From: Betaproteobacteria bacterium
GTDB taxonomy: Bacteria; Pseudomonadota; Gammaproteobacteria; Burkholderiales; Usitatibacteraceae
Direction: 5' to 3'
Assembly (NCBI GenBank): GCA_012274175.1
Contig: JAAOZZ010000027.1
Span: forward strand, 1-18,453
Length of the DNA: 18,453 nucleotides
The notes under the pieces are model-generated. The model did not search any database. It was not told the origin of the DNA and worked only from the letters and a program-made list of their open reading frames with translations. This document shows positions 1 to 5,685 of this stretch, one piece after another. Within the stretch, counting starts at the first letter, position 1; the number at the start of each line of letters is the position of its first letter. The position numbers were made by a program, and so were the translations under genes.

Positions 1-549
1 CGCCGCGACGATCGCATCGAGGCCGACAATACGGACGGCGCCGGCCTCATCGCGGACCTCGAGCGCAATCACGCGTTCCGGATCGAGGGCCGCCGCATCC
101 TGCTGCTGGGCGCCGGGGGAGCCGCGCGCGGAGTGATCATGCCGCTGCTCGAGCGCGATCCCGAGCTCCTGCTCGTCGCCAACCGTACCCTTGCACGTGC
201 CGAAGAGCTGGTGGATCACTTCCGCTCGCCCGGCGCATTGCGGGCGGCGGCGCTCGGGGCGATTCCCGCGGCGCGATACGACCTCGTGCTGAATGCGACC
301 TCCACGTCGACGCTCGGGGAGCGCCTCGCGCTGGACGACCGCGTGCTCGGCGCGGCGACGCTTGCCTACGACATGGCGTACGGCCCCGCCGCCGCCGCCT
401 TCCTCGACCGCGCCCGGGCCGCCGGCGCGCGCGCCTGCGACGGGCTCGGCATGCTCGTCGAGCAGGCGGCCGAATCGTTCTTCCTGTGGCGCGGCCGCCG
501 CCCGGAGACGGCCGCGCTCGTGGCGGAGCTGCGATCGACGCGGGCGTGA
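1..549 (+). CDS. aroE: Shikimate dehydrogenase, C-terminal part (5' end outside window)
   Basis: AroE reduces 3-dehydroshikimate to shikimate with NADPH in the cytoplasmic chorismate pathway. The frame is open from base 1, so the N-terminal substrate domain is cut off by the window edge. Visible in order are the NTDGAGL substrate/domain-linker motif near bases 28-48, the Rossmann dinucleotide loop LLGAGGAARG (about 100-130), the NRT motif that reads the NADP phosphate (about 181-189), and the conserved closing segment DGLGMLVEQAAESF before the TGA at 547-549. Together these are typical of AroE rather than the YdiB or quinate dehydrogenase relatives, though the missing half prevents a full check. 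The stop overlaps the GTG start of mtgA by four bases (GTGA), and aroE-mtgA is a common betaproteobacterial pairing. Identification is firm; only the length is unknown. Confidence 0.95.
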   Translation, partial: RRDDRIEADNTDGAGLIADLERNHAFRIEGRRILLLGAGGAARGVIMPLLERDPELLLVANRTLARAEELVDHFRSPGALRAAALGAIPAARYDLVLNATSTSTLGERLALDDRVLGAATLAYDMAYGPAAAAFLDRARAAGARACDGLGMLVEQAAESFFLWRGRRPETAALVAELRSTRA

Positions 550-1241
550 AGGGATTGCTGCGATACGGAGCCTGGCTCGCGGTGGCCGCCGCGGGCATCT
601 TCCTCGTCCTGCAGCTTTCCTATGTCGGCCGTGTCTGGTGGTGGAAGGACCACAACCCGGAAACGACCGCGTTCATGCGCGCGCGGCTGGAGCAGATGCG
701 CGAGCGCAACCCCGGCGCCACGCTGCGCAAGGCATGGGTCCCCTACGGGCGGATCTCGCCCCACCTCAAGCGCGCGGTGGTGGTGGCGGAAGACTCGCGC
801 TTCGTCGATCATGAGGGATTCGACTGGGAAGCGATCGAGAAGGCGCGCGAGAAGAACCTCCGGAAGGGCCGCGTCGTCGCGGGCGGCTCCACCATCTCGC
901 AGCAGCTCGCCAAGAACCTGTTCCTGTCCGGGGCGCGCACGCCGTGGCGCAAGGGGCAGGAGGCCCTCATCACCGTCATGATCGAGCACCTGATGGACAA
1001 GCGCCGGATTCTCGAGATCTACCTCAACGTGATCGAGTGGGGCGACGGGGTCTTTGGAGCCGAAGCCGCGGCGCGCCACTATTACGGCACGAGCGCCGCT
1101 GCCCTGGGCCCCGAAGCGGCCGCCCGCCTCGCGGCGATGGTTCCCAATCCCCGTTTCTACGACCGCCACCGCAATACGGCCTGGCTTGCGCACAAGACGC
1201 AGGTGATCCTCGCGCGCATGCCGGCCGCGGAGCTGCCGTGA
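546..1241 (+). CDS. mtgA: Monofunctional biosynthetic peptidoglycan transglycosylase
   Basis: MtgA polymerises lipid II into glycan strands at the periplasmic face of the inner membrane (glycosyltransferase family 51) without a transpeptidase domain. From the GTG at 546 the protein has 231 residues, the usual family length. Residues about 6-28 form one hydrophobic anchor helix followed by a Trp-rich stretch. Catalytic-domain motifs follow: AEDSRFVDHEGFDW (catalytic Glu82), GGSTISQQLAKNLFL (about 113-127) and DKRRILEIYLNVIEWGDGVFG (about 151-171). The GTG start was chosen because it overlaps the aroE stop as GTGA and places the anchor helix at the N terminus; a longer frame from 486 would only add residues lying inside aroE. 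Its own stop overlaps the mgtE start, again as GTGA, suggesting translational coupling in an aroE-mtgA-mgtE operon. Confidence 0.95.
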   Translation: MKGLLRYGAWLAVAAAGIFLVLQLSYVGRVWWWKDHNPETTAFMRARLEQMRERNPGATLRKAWVPYGRISPHLKRAVVVAEDSRFVDHEGFDWEAIEKAREKNLRKGRVVAGGSTISQQLAKNLFLSGARTPWRKGQEALITVMIEHLMDKRRILEIYLNVIEWGDGVFGAEAAARHYYGTSAAALGPEAAARLAAMVPNPRFYDRHRNTAWLAHKTQVILARMPAAELP

Positions 1242-2647
1242 AGTCGGGAACGCGCGCCGAGGAGATCGAGGCCGCGGCCTCGCCCCAGGAGCACCTGGAA
1301 GCGATGGAACGCGTGGTGGCCCGGCGCCGCGGCGAAGGTGCGGCGGGCGACGAAGCGCTGCTCGCGAACGAGGCCCGCGCGTTGCTCGAGGCGCTGCACC
1401 CCGCGGACGTCGCATATGTACTCGAAGGGCTTCCGCTCGAGGACCGCCTCTGGGTCTGGGGCCTGGTGCGCAGCGGCCGCGACGGCGAGATCCTGCTCGA
1501 GGTCTCCGACGCCGTGCGCGACACGCTGCTGCAGGACATGGACAGCGCCGAGATCGTGGCCGCGGCCCAGCACCTGGACGCCGACGAGATCGCCGACCTC
1601 GCGTCCGACCTTCCCGACGAGGTCGTCCAGGACATCATCGAGGCGCAGGATGTCGAGGATCGCGCGCACCTGCAGTCGGCGCTGTCCTATCCGGAGGGCA
1701 CGGTGGGTTCCCTCATGGACTTCGAGGTCGTGAGCATTCGCGAGGACGTGAGCTGCGAGGTCGCGCTGCGCTACCTTCGCCGCTACGAGGAGCTGCCGCG
1801 GCAGACCGACGCGCTCTTCGTGGTGGACCGCGCCGACCATCTCAAGGGCGCCCTGCCTCTGAACCGCCTGCTGGTGACCGACCCGGACGTCCTGATCGAC
1901 GGCCTCTACGATCGCGAGGTGGTCTCGTTCGCCCCGGAAAGCGACGCCGACGATGCGGCCCAGTCCTTCGACCGCTACGACCTGGTCTGCGCGCCGGTGG
2001 TCGACGGCGAAGGGCGGGTCGTGGGGCGCGTCACGGTCGACACGGTGCTCGAATACGTGCGCGACCGCCAGGAAGCCCAGTTGCTGGGACAAGCGGGACT
2101 TCGCGAGGAGGAGGACATCTTCGCGAGCGTGTGGGAAAGCGCCAAGAACCGCGGTCCCTGGCTTGCGTTGAACCTGTGCACCGCTTTCGTCGCTTCGCGC
2201 GTGGTAGGCGCGTTCGAGGGCTCCATCTCACGGCTGGCCGCGCTCGCCGCCCTCATGCCCATCGTGGCGGGAATCGGCGGCAACTCGGGCAACCAGACGA
2301 CTACCCTCATCGTGCGGTCGCTGGCGCTGGGCCAGGTGAGTGCCAGCAACGCGCGCCGCCTTCTCGCCAAGGAGCTGGGCATCAGCGCGTTGAACGGCGT
2401 GACCTGGGGCGGGGTCCTGGGATTTCTCGCGTGGCTGCTCTACCGCAACGTCGCGCTGGGCGGGGTGATGGCGCTCGCCATGCTGCTCAACCTCGTGGTC
2501 GCCGCGCTCGCGGGTATCTTCATCCCGCTCGCGATGCAGCGTTTCGGCCGGGACCCGGCCGTGGGATCGAGCGTGTTTCTCACCTTCGTGACCGACAGCA
2601 TGGGCTTCTTCATCTTTCTCGGCCTTGCCACCATCTTCCTGCTCTAG
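1238..2647 (+). CDS. mgtE: Magnesium transporter MgtE
   Basis: MgtE is a homodimeric Mg2+-selective channel of the inner membrane, gated by its cytosolic domains when Mg2+ is plentiful. From GTG 1238 the product has 469 residues, normal for the family. Layout: an acidic helical MgtE_N domain (about 20-140), two CBS domains (about 150-280), a connecting helix, and a five-helix membrane domain (about 305-469). The membrane part contains the signature MPIVAGIGGNSGNQ (about 340-353) and the last-helix FVTDSMGFF segment, whose Asp453 matches the pore aspartate known in Thermus MgtE. The start was taken from the GTGA overlap with mtgA; ATG 1304 is an in-frame alternative but would shorten the N-domain lead-in. 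No Mg2+ riboswitch can be upstream, since the gene begins inside mtgA, so control is probably at the protein level and through the operon promoter. Confidence 0.95.
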   Translation: MKSGTRAEEIEAAASPQEHLEAMERVVARRRGEGAAGDEALLANEARALLEALHPADVAYVLEGLPLEDRLWVWGLVRSGRDGEILLEVSDAVRDTLLQDMDSAEIVAAAQHLDADEIADLASDLPDEVVQDIIEAQDVEDRAHLQSALSYPEGTVGSLMDFEVVSIREDVSCEVALRYLRRYEELPRQTDALFVVDRADHLKGALPLNRLLVTDPDVLIDGLYDREVVSFAPESDADDAAQSFDRYDLVCAPVVDGEGRVVGRVTVDTVLEYVRDRQEAQLLGQAGLREEEDIFASVWESAKNRGPWLALNLCTAFVASRVVGAFEGSISRLAALAALMPIVAGIGGNSGNQTTTLIVRSLALGQVSASNARRLLAKELGISALNGVTWGGVLGFLAWLLYRNVALGGVMALAMLLNLVVAALAGIFIPLAMQRFGRDPAVGSSVFLTFVTDSMGFFIFLGLATIFLL

Positions 2648-2649
2648 CC

Positions 2650-3165
2650 GTGGCGCGGCATTTCCTGGCGCTTTGGCCCGACGCTCCCGCTGCAGCGAGC
2701 CTGGAGCGGCTGGCGCTCGAGGTGGCGCAGGCGACCCGGGGCAGGGCGGTGCCGATCGGCAAGATCCACCTCACGCTCGCCTTCCTGGGGGAAACGTCGC
2801 CCGAGCTCACGGAGCGCGCGCGGGGCGTCGCCGCGATGCTGCATCGCGGCAGCGTCGGGATCACCGTCGATCGCGTGGGATCGTTCCGGAACGCGCGAGT
2901 CGCCTGGGCCGGGAGCACGATGCCTTCGGAAGCGCTCATGGCGCTTCAGGCCGATCTTGCCCTGCGCCTGCGGGAGGCCGGTTTCGTGTTGGAGGAACGG
3001 GCCTACGTTCCGCACCTCACGCTTGCGCGGCGCATCGCCAAGCCCCTGCCGGACAGTGCGATCGAGCCCATCGCGTGGCACGCGCAGGAGCTTGCGCTGG
3101 TGCGTACGGATACGGGGACGGGGCGCTACGCGACGCTCGGCTCGTGGCCCCTGCGCGACGGGTGA
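2650..3165 (+). CDS. thpR: RNA 2',3'-cyclic phosphodiesterase (ThpR/LigT, 2H family)
   Basis: Members of the 2H phosphoesterase superfamily open 2',3'-cyclic phosphates to 2'-phosphomonoesters, and bacterial ThpR can also join tRNA halves through a 2'-5' bond in vitro. The frame from GTG 2650 encodes 171 residues, close to the usual 170-190. Both catalytic H-x-T-L motifs are present: HLTL at residues 40-43, followed by AFLG, and HLTL at 122-125, followed by AR. The N-terminal RHFLALWPD segment is the standard first strand. The start lies two bases after the mgtE stop, so the gene is probably the last cistron of the aroE operon. The physiological substrate is not established for most members. 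A large inverted repeat begins 14 bases after the stop. Confidence 0.93.
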   Translation: MARHFLALWPDAPAAASLERLALEVAQATRGRAVPIGKIHLTLAFLGETSPELTERARGVAAMLHRGSVGITVDRVGSFRNARVAWAGSTMPSEALMALQADLALRLREAGFVLEERAYVPHLTLARRIAKPLPDSAIEPIAWHAQELALVRTDTGTGRYATLGSWPLRDG

Positions 3166-3179
3166 TGGAAGCCCGCTTG

Positions 3180-3239
3180 CGAGGCGCTACCCGGCCGTGT
3201 TGCTCACCGCTCGCGCGGAACCGGTCGGGTCGCGCCTCG
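3180..3239. terminator. Large inverted repeat between convergent thpR and H1-like gene; candidate bidirectional terminator
   Basis: Arms at 3180-3197 and 3222-3239 pair over 18 positions: 16 Watson-Crick pairs, one G-T wobble and one mismatch. The apical loop is 24 bases and may be extended by a small GTT/AAC pairing. It lies between the 3' ends of the + strand thpR operon and the - strand H1-like gene. Neither flank carries a run of T, so it is not a textbook Rho-independent terminator; a REP-like element or an RNA 3'-end stabilising hairpin is possible. Confidence 0.5.
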
Positions 3240-3285
3240 TATTCGGGTCGAGCCGTTCGCTGTTCGGATGCCCTGGGGCGCCCGC

Positions 3286-3600
3286 CTAGCTCATCGGCTT
3301 GATCAGCGGCGTGATGACTGGGGTGACCGCGGGAGCCATGGGCTTCATCGGTGCCGCCGACATCATCGCGGGCCTTCTCTTCGCCGCTCTCTTCTTCGCT
3401 GGTTTCTTCTTTGCCGCCTTGCGGGCCGGCTTCTTCTTCGCAGCTTTTTTCTTCGAGGACTTCTTCTTCGAAGATTTCTTCTTCGCAGCCTTCTTCTTGG
3501 ACGTCTTCTTCTTCGCTACGCGCTTCTTGGAAGACTTCTTCTTGGCGGTCTTTTTCTTGGCGGCGGGTTTCTTCTTCGCGGACTTTTTCTTGCTAGCCAT
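3286..3600 (-). CDS. Lysine-rich histone H1-like / AlgP-like DNA-binding protein
   Basis: The 104-residue product is almost entirely Lys, Ala, Ser and Pro. Residues 4-79 consist of repeating pentads of the form KKK plus two small residues (KKKSS, KKKAA, KKKTA, KKKPA), matching the C-terminal-tail type of histone H1 seen in bacterial H1 homologues and in Pseudomonas AlgP. Such proteins bind DNA through charge, condense it and can affect transcription. Residues 80-104 form a short uncharged Met/Pro tail. A strong ribosome site, AAAGGAG at 3613-3607, sits six bases before the ATG at 3600, so the start is secure. The gene is monocistronic, facing thpR, with a leader of about 100 bases. The DNA repeat has a 15-bp period, so the length may vary between strains. 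The specific role is inferred from composition only. Confidence 0.85.
   Translation of the reverse strand: MASKKKSAKKKPAAKKKTAKKKSSKKRVAKKKTSKKKAAKKKSSKKKSSKKKAAKKKPARKAAKKKPAKKRAAKRRPAMMSAAPMKPMAPAVTPVITPLIKPMS
3370..3594 (-). repeat. Imperfect 15-bp tandem repeat inside the H1-like gene
   Basis: On the + strand the unit is TTCTTCTTC followed by six variable bases, repeated about a dozen times. It is most regular at about 3440-3530, where consecutive units differ only in the last six bases or by one substitution. Fifteen bases equal one KKKxx pentad, so gain or loss of a unit keeps the reading frame. Confidence 0.8.
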
Positions 3601-3710
3601 ATTCGACTCCTTTCAATGTTGGACCGATTGTCTGTCGTGCTAGCCGCCCCGTGGGGGGTCTTCGCACTACCAAGCGTCCGGGTTTCGCATCGAACGAGAT
3701 TGGTGAACGG

Positions 3711-3747
3711 ATTCTAGACGCGATTCGATGAAATCCGCTCGTGTCAA
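3711..3747 (-). promoter_or_regulatory. Possible promoter of the H1-like gene
   Basis: On the - strand a TAGAAT hexamer (3716-3711) resembles a -10 box about 110 bases before the H1-like start, in a locally AT-richer stretch. A perfect TTGACA lies upstream at 3747-3742, but the gap between the two is 25 bases, too long for a normal sigma-70 pair. The -10 may therefore act alone or the match may be chance. Confidence 0.25.
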
Positions 3748-3800
3748 GCATGACTATTTGATCGGACTCGGCCCTATTTGGTATCGGCTCGACACCAACA

Positions 3801-3834
3801 GCCGCCAGTCAACGCGCTTTGGACGCGCGGCGGC
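3801..3834 (-). terminator. Weak stem-loop just after lysA
   Basis: Downstream of the lysA stop (3840-3838) the bases GCCGC 3801-3805 can pair with 3830-3834, and CGCGC 3813-3817 with 3825-3829, enclosing a seven-base loop and a one-sided seven-base bulge. No T tract follows on the - strand. It could end lysA transcription, but GC-rich pairing of this size is common by chance here. Confidence 0.25.
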
Positions 3835-3837
3835 GAC

Positions 3838-5088
3838 TCAGGCGTCCGGAAGGCGGCGCTCGAGGACGTGGAGCGACGCGATCGTCTCGCGCGCGCGCAC
3901 CTGCAGCGCACGGCCGCGATCGATGATCACCTCGGGCGGGCGCGGGCGCGAATTGTAGTTCGACGCCATCGCCATTCCGTAGGCGCCCGCCGACAGGATG
4001 GCGAGGAGGTCGCCCTCGCGGATCGCGAGCGAGCGGTCCACGCCGAGCACGTCGGCGGATTCGCACACCGGTCCCACGACGTCGTAGGTGGCGGGGGCCG
4101 CGCGCGATGGCTCCACCGGGACGATGTCGTGCCAGGACTCGTACAGCGCGGGGCGCAGCAGTTCGCTCATCGAGGCATCCACCACCGCAAAGCGCTTCGC
4201 CTTGTCGAGCTTGAGGTACTCGACGCGAGTGAGCAGCACGCCCGCCGATCCCACGATGGCGCGGCCCGGTTCGAGCAGCAGCTGGAAGCCGCTGCCCGCG
4301 AAGCGCCGGGCGAGCCGCTCGCAGTAGCCGCGGATGTCGGGCGCGACCTCGTCGCGATAGCGGATCCCGAGTCCGCCGCCCAGGTCCACGTGCGCGAGCG
4401 CGATTCCCTCGCCGGCAAGGGCGGCCACGAGCTCCATCACGCGCTCGAGCGCTTCGTCCAGGGGAGCGGTCTCGAGGATCTGCGAGCCGATATGGCATCC
4501 GATCCCGGTGATGCGCAGGTTGGAAAGCCGTGCCGCCCGGGCGTAGGCCTCGAGCGCGCGGCCGTGCGGGATGCCGAACTTGTTTCCCGCGAGGCCCGTC
4601 GAGATGTAGGGATGGGTGCGGGCGTCGACATCCGGGTTGATGCGCAGGGAAACGGGCGCGCTCAGCCCCATGGCGCCCGCCAGCGCGTCCAGGCGCTCGA
4701 GCTCGGGCTCGCTTTCCACGTTGAAGCACTTGATCCCCGCGGCGAGCGCCGTGCGCATCTCCGCTTCCGACTTGCCCACGCCCGAGAAGATCACGCGCTC
4801 GGCGGATCCTCCCGCGGCGAGCACCCGCGCGAGCTCGCCTCCGGACACGATGTCGAAGCCCGCCCCGAGGCGCGCGAGCGCGTCGAGGATCGCGAGGTTG
4901 GAGCTCGCCTTGACCGCGTAGCAAACCAGGTGGTCCACGCCGCCCAGGCCCTGGTCGAACTCGCGGTACGCGGACTCTATCGCCGAGCGCGAGTAGACGT
5001 AGCAGGGAGTGCCGAATTCGCGCGCCACGTCCGCGAGCGGCATTCCGTCCAGGCGCAGCTCGCCTTCCACCCGCGCGAGGAAGCTCAT
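3838..5088 (-). CDS. lysA: Diaminopimelate decarboxylase
   Basis: LysA removes CO2 from meso-diaminopimelate to give L-lysine, the last step of lysine synthesis, using PLP. The 416-residue product has the full fold-type III layout. The PLP lysine is Lys60 in YAVKASSN; HIGSQI at 199-204 and EPGRAIVG at 273-280 hold the phosphate and substrate; Cys342 in GPVCESADVL is the conserved catalytic cysteine contributed across the dimer; and YGMAMASNYNSRPRPPEV lies near the C terminus. The ATG at 5088 overlaps the lptM stop as ATGA. The sequence before it has no clear Shine-Dalgarno, so translation probably depends on coupling to lptM. The lptM-lysA order is widely conserved in beta- and gammaproteobacteria. 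Nothing is unusual in the protein itself. Confidence 0.97.
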   Translation of the reverse strand: MSFLARVEGELRLDGMPLADVAREFGTPCYVYSRSAIESAYREFDQGLGGVDHLVCYAVKASSNLAILDALARLGAGFDIVSGGELARVLAAGGSAERVIFSGVGKSEAEMRTALAAGIKCFNVESEPELERLDALAGAMGLSAPVSLRINPDVDARTHPYISTGLAGNKFGIPHGRALEAYARAARLSNLRITGIGCHIGSQILETAPLDEALERVMELVAALAGEGIALAHVDLGGGLGIRYRDEVAPDIRGYCERLARRFAGSGFQLLLEPGRAIVGSAGVLLTRVEYLKLDKAKRFAVVDASMSELLRPALYESWHDIVPVEPSRAAPATYDVVGPVCESADVLGVDRSLAIREGDLLAILSAGAYGMAMASNYNSRPRPPEVIIDRGRALQVRARETIASLHVLERRLPDA

Positions 5089-5204
5089 GGATGGGAGTTC
5101 GGCGCGGGCCCTGCCGGCGACGGTTCGGGAAGGCGCAGCGCACCTTTCTGGCCGCAGGCGGCCAGCGCCAGCGCGAGTGCCACGATGGCGAGCGCGCGTA
5201 TCAT
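5085..5204 (-). CDS. lptM: Small outer-membrane lipoprotein LptM (YifL/LppL family)
   Basis: This 39-codon gene lies immediately before lysA. The peptide opens MIRALAIVALALALAACG: a short basic start, a hydrophobic core and a lipobox LAAC with the lipidated cysteine at residue 17. It continues with CGQKGALRLPEP, the hallmark CGQKG-x-L-x-LP motif of LptM, then a short Pro-rich tail. In Escherichia coli LptM binds the LptD-LptE lipopolysaccharide translocon and helps LptD oxidative maturation; the same role is inferred here. Its TGA overlaps the lysA ATG as ATGA. The start codon at 5204 is only about 10 bases from the likely cyaY start on the other strand, so there is essentially no leader. The family is easily missed because of its size, but motif and position make this secure. 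Confidence 0.9.
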   Translation of the reverse strand: MIRALAIVALALALAACGQKGALRLPEPSPAGPAPNSHP

Positions 5205-5214
5205 GGCCGGCATT

Positions 5215-5526
5215 ATGACGGAATCGGAATTCCATCGGGCGGCGGATCTGGTCCTCGCGCGCATCGAATCGGCGGTGGAATCGATCGACGGGCTCGACGT
5301 GGACCTCGAGGCGGGCGTGCTCACCATCGAGTGCCCCGACGCGAGCCGGATCATCGTGAACCGCCAGACGCCCAACCGGGAGATCTGGGTGGCCGCGCGC
5401 TCGGGAGGCTTCCACTTCGCGTGGCGCGAGGGCGCCTGGCGCGACACGCGCAGCGGCGAGGAGCTCTTCGCGTCGCTCGCGCGCCTCATCGAGTTGCAGG
5501 GCGGCGCCCGCGTCGCCTGGAGCTGA
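5215..5526 (+). CDS. cyaY: Iron donor protein CyaY (bacterial frataxin)
   Basis: CyaY binds Fe2+ through an acidic ridge and modulates the IscS/IscU iron-sulfur cluster assembly machine in the cytoplasm. The 103-residue product has standard length. Visible features are the acidic N-terminal helix MTESEFHRAADLVLARIES, the strand ending LTIECPD, the family signature IIVNRQTPNREIWVAARSGGFHF (about 46-68) and DTRSGEELFASL (about 77-88). The ATG at 5215 gives the usual CyaY N terminus (MTESEF); ATG 5203 is in frame, adds only MAGI and would overlap the lptM start codon head-to-head. No clear ribosome site precedes either. The promoter must lie inside lptM or lysA. Two hairpins follow the stop. Confidence 0.95.
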   Translation: MTESEFHRAADLVLARIESAVESIDGLDVDLEAGVLTIECPDASRIIVNRQTPNREIWVAARSGGFHFAWREGAWRDTRSGEELFASLARLIELQGGARVAWS

Positions 5527-5534
5527 TCCGGAAG

Positions 5535-5573
5535 CGTCGCAAAGCGACGAAAATCGCCGGCGAGAGGCCGGCG
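5535..5573 (+). terminator. Twin hairpins downstream of cyaY
   Basis: The first is CGTCGC-AAA-GCGACG (5535-5549), a perfect 6-bp stem with a three-base loop starting nine bases after the cyaY stop. The second is CGCCGGC-GAGAG-GCCGGCG (5555-5573), a perfect 7-bp stem with a five-base loop. They are separated by five bases. Neither is followed by a T run, so the terminator call is tentative; position between cyaY and the marR promoter supports a role at the transcript end. Confidence 0.4.
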
Positions 5574-5590
5574 GCCCCGATTGGTTTCGA

Positions 5591-5639
5591 GTCGATACGA
5601 TAAATCGTCGAATCAAAACCTTGACAATGTCGTATCGAC
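5591..5639. promoter_or_regulatory. Upstream dyad elements of the marR control region
   Basis: GTCGATACGA (5591-5600) and TCGTATCGAC (5630-5639) form a perfect 10-bp inverted repeat. Nested at the left arm is ACGAT-AA-ATCGT (5597-5608), a perfect 5-bp dyad. The half-site CGATAC recurs in the promoter-proximal operator, suggesting a second site for the same regulator and possible looping or cooperative binding over about 3.5 helical turns. Confidence 0.5.
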
Positions 5640-5650
5640 CCGATACTAAT
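5621..5650 (+). promoter_or_regulatory. Promoter of the MarR gene with operator palindrome in its spacer
   Basis: A consensus -35 TTGACA lies at 5621-5626. The best -10 is ACTAAT at 5645-5650 (4 of 6, 18-bp spacer), and transcription would begin near 5657. Between and touching these boxes is the perfect palindrome GTATCG-ACC-CGATAC (5632-5646), 6-bp arms with a three-base centre. A repressor bound there would block RNA polymerase directly, the usual arrangement for autorepressed MarR genes. Confidence 0.65.
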
Positions 5651-5685
5651 GCGGGGACGCGGTCGTTTCCGCGAAGGAGGCGCGC

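Noticed and set aside
3370..3594. Periodic TTCTTCTTC blocks considered as a CRISPR or intergenic repeat array
   Set aside because: The period is only 15 bp with no unique spacers, and it is explained by in-frame KKKxx pentads.
3299..3643. Phe-rich + strand frame that looks like a hydrophobic membrane protein
   Set aside because: It is the reverse reading of the Lys-codon repeat of the H1-like gene, which has the strong ribosome site and known family composition.
3711..3747. Perfect TTGACA paired with TAGAAT as a full sigma-70 promoter
   Set aside because: The spacer is 25 bases, well outside 16-19, so only a weak, separate -10 call was kept.
3778..5190. Long open frame on the + strand opposite lysA and running into cyaY (about 580 codons)
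   Set aside because: It mirrors lysA codons, has no family motifs before the genuine CyaY part, and reflects GC-rich third positions keeping the antisense frame open.
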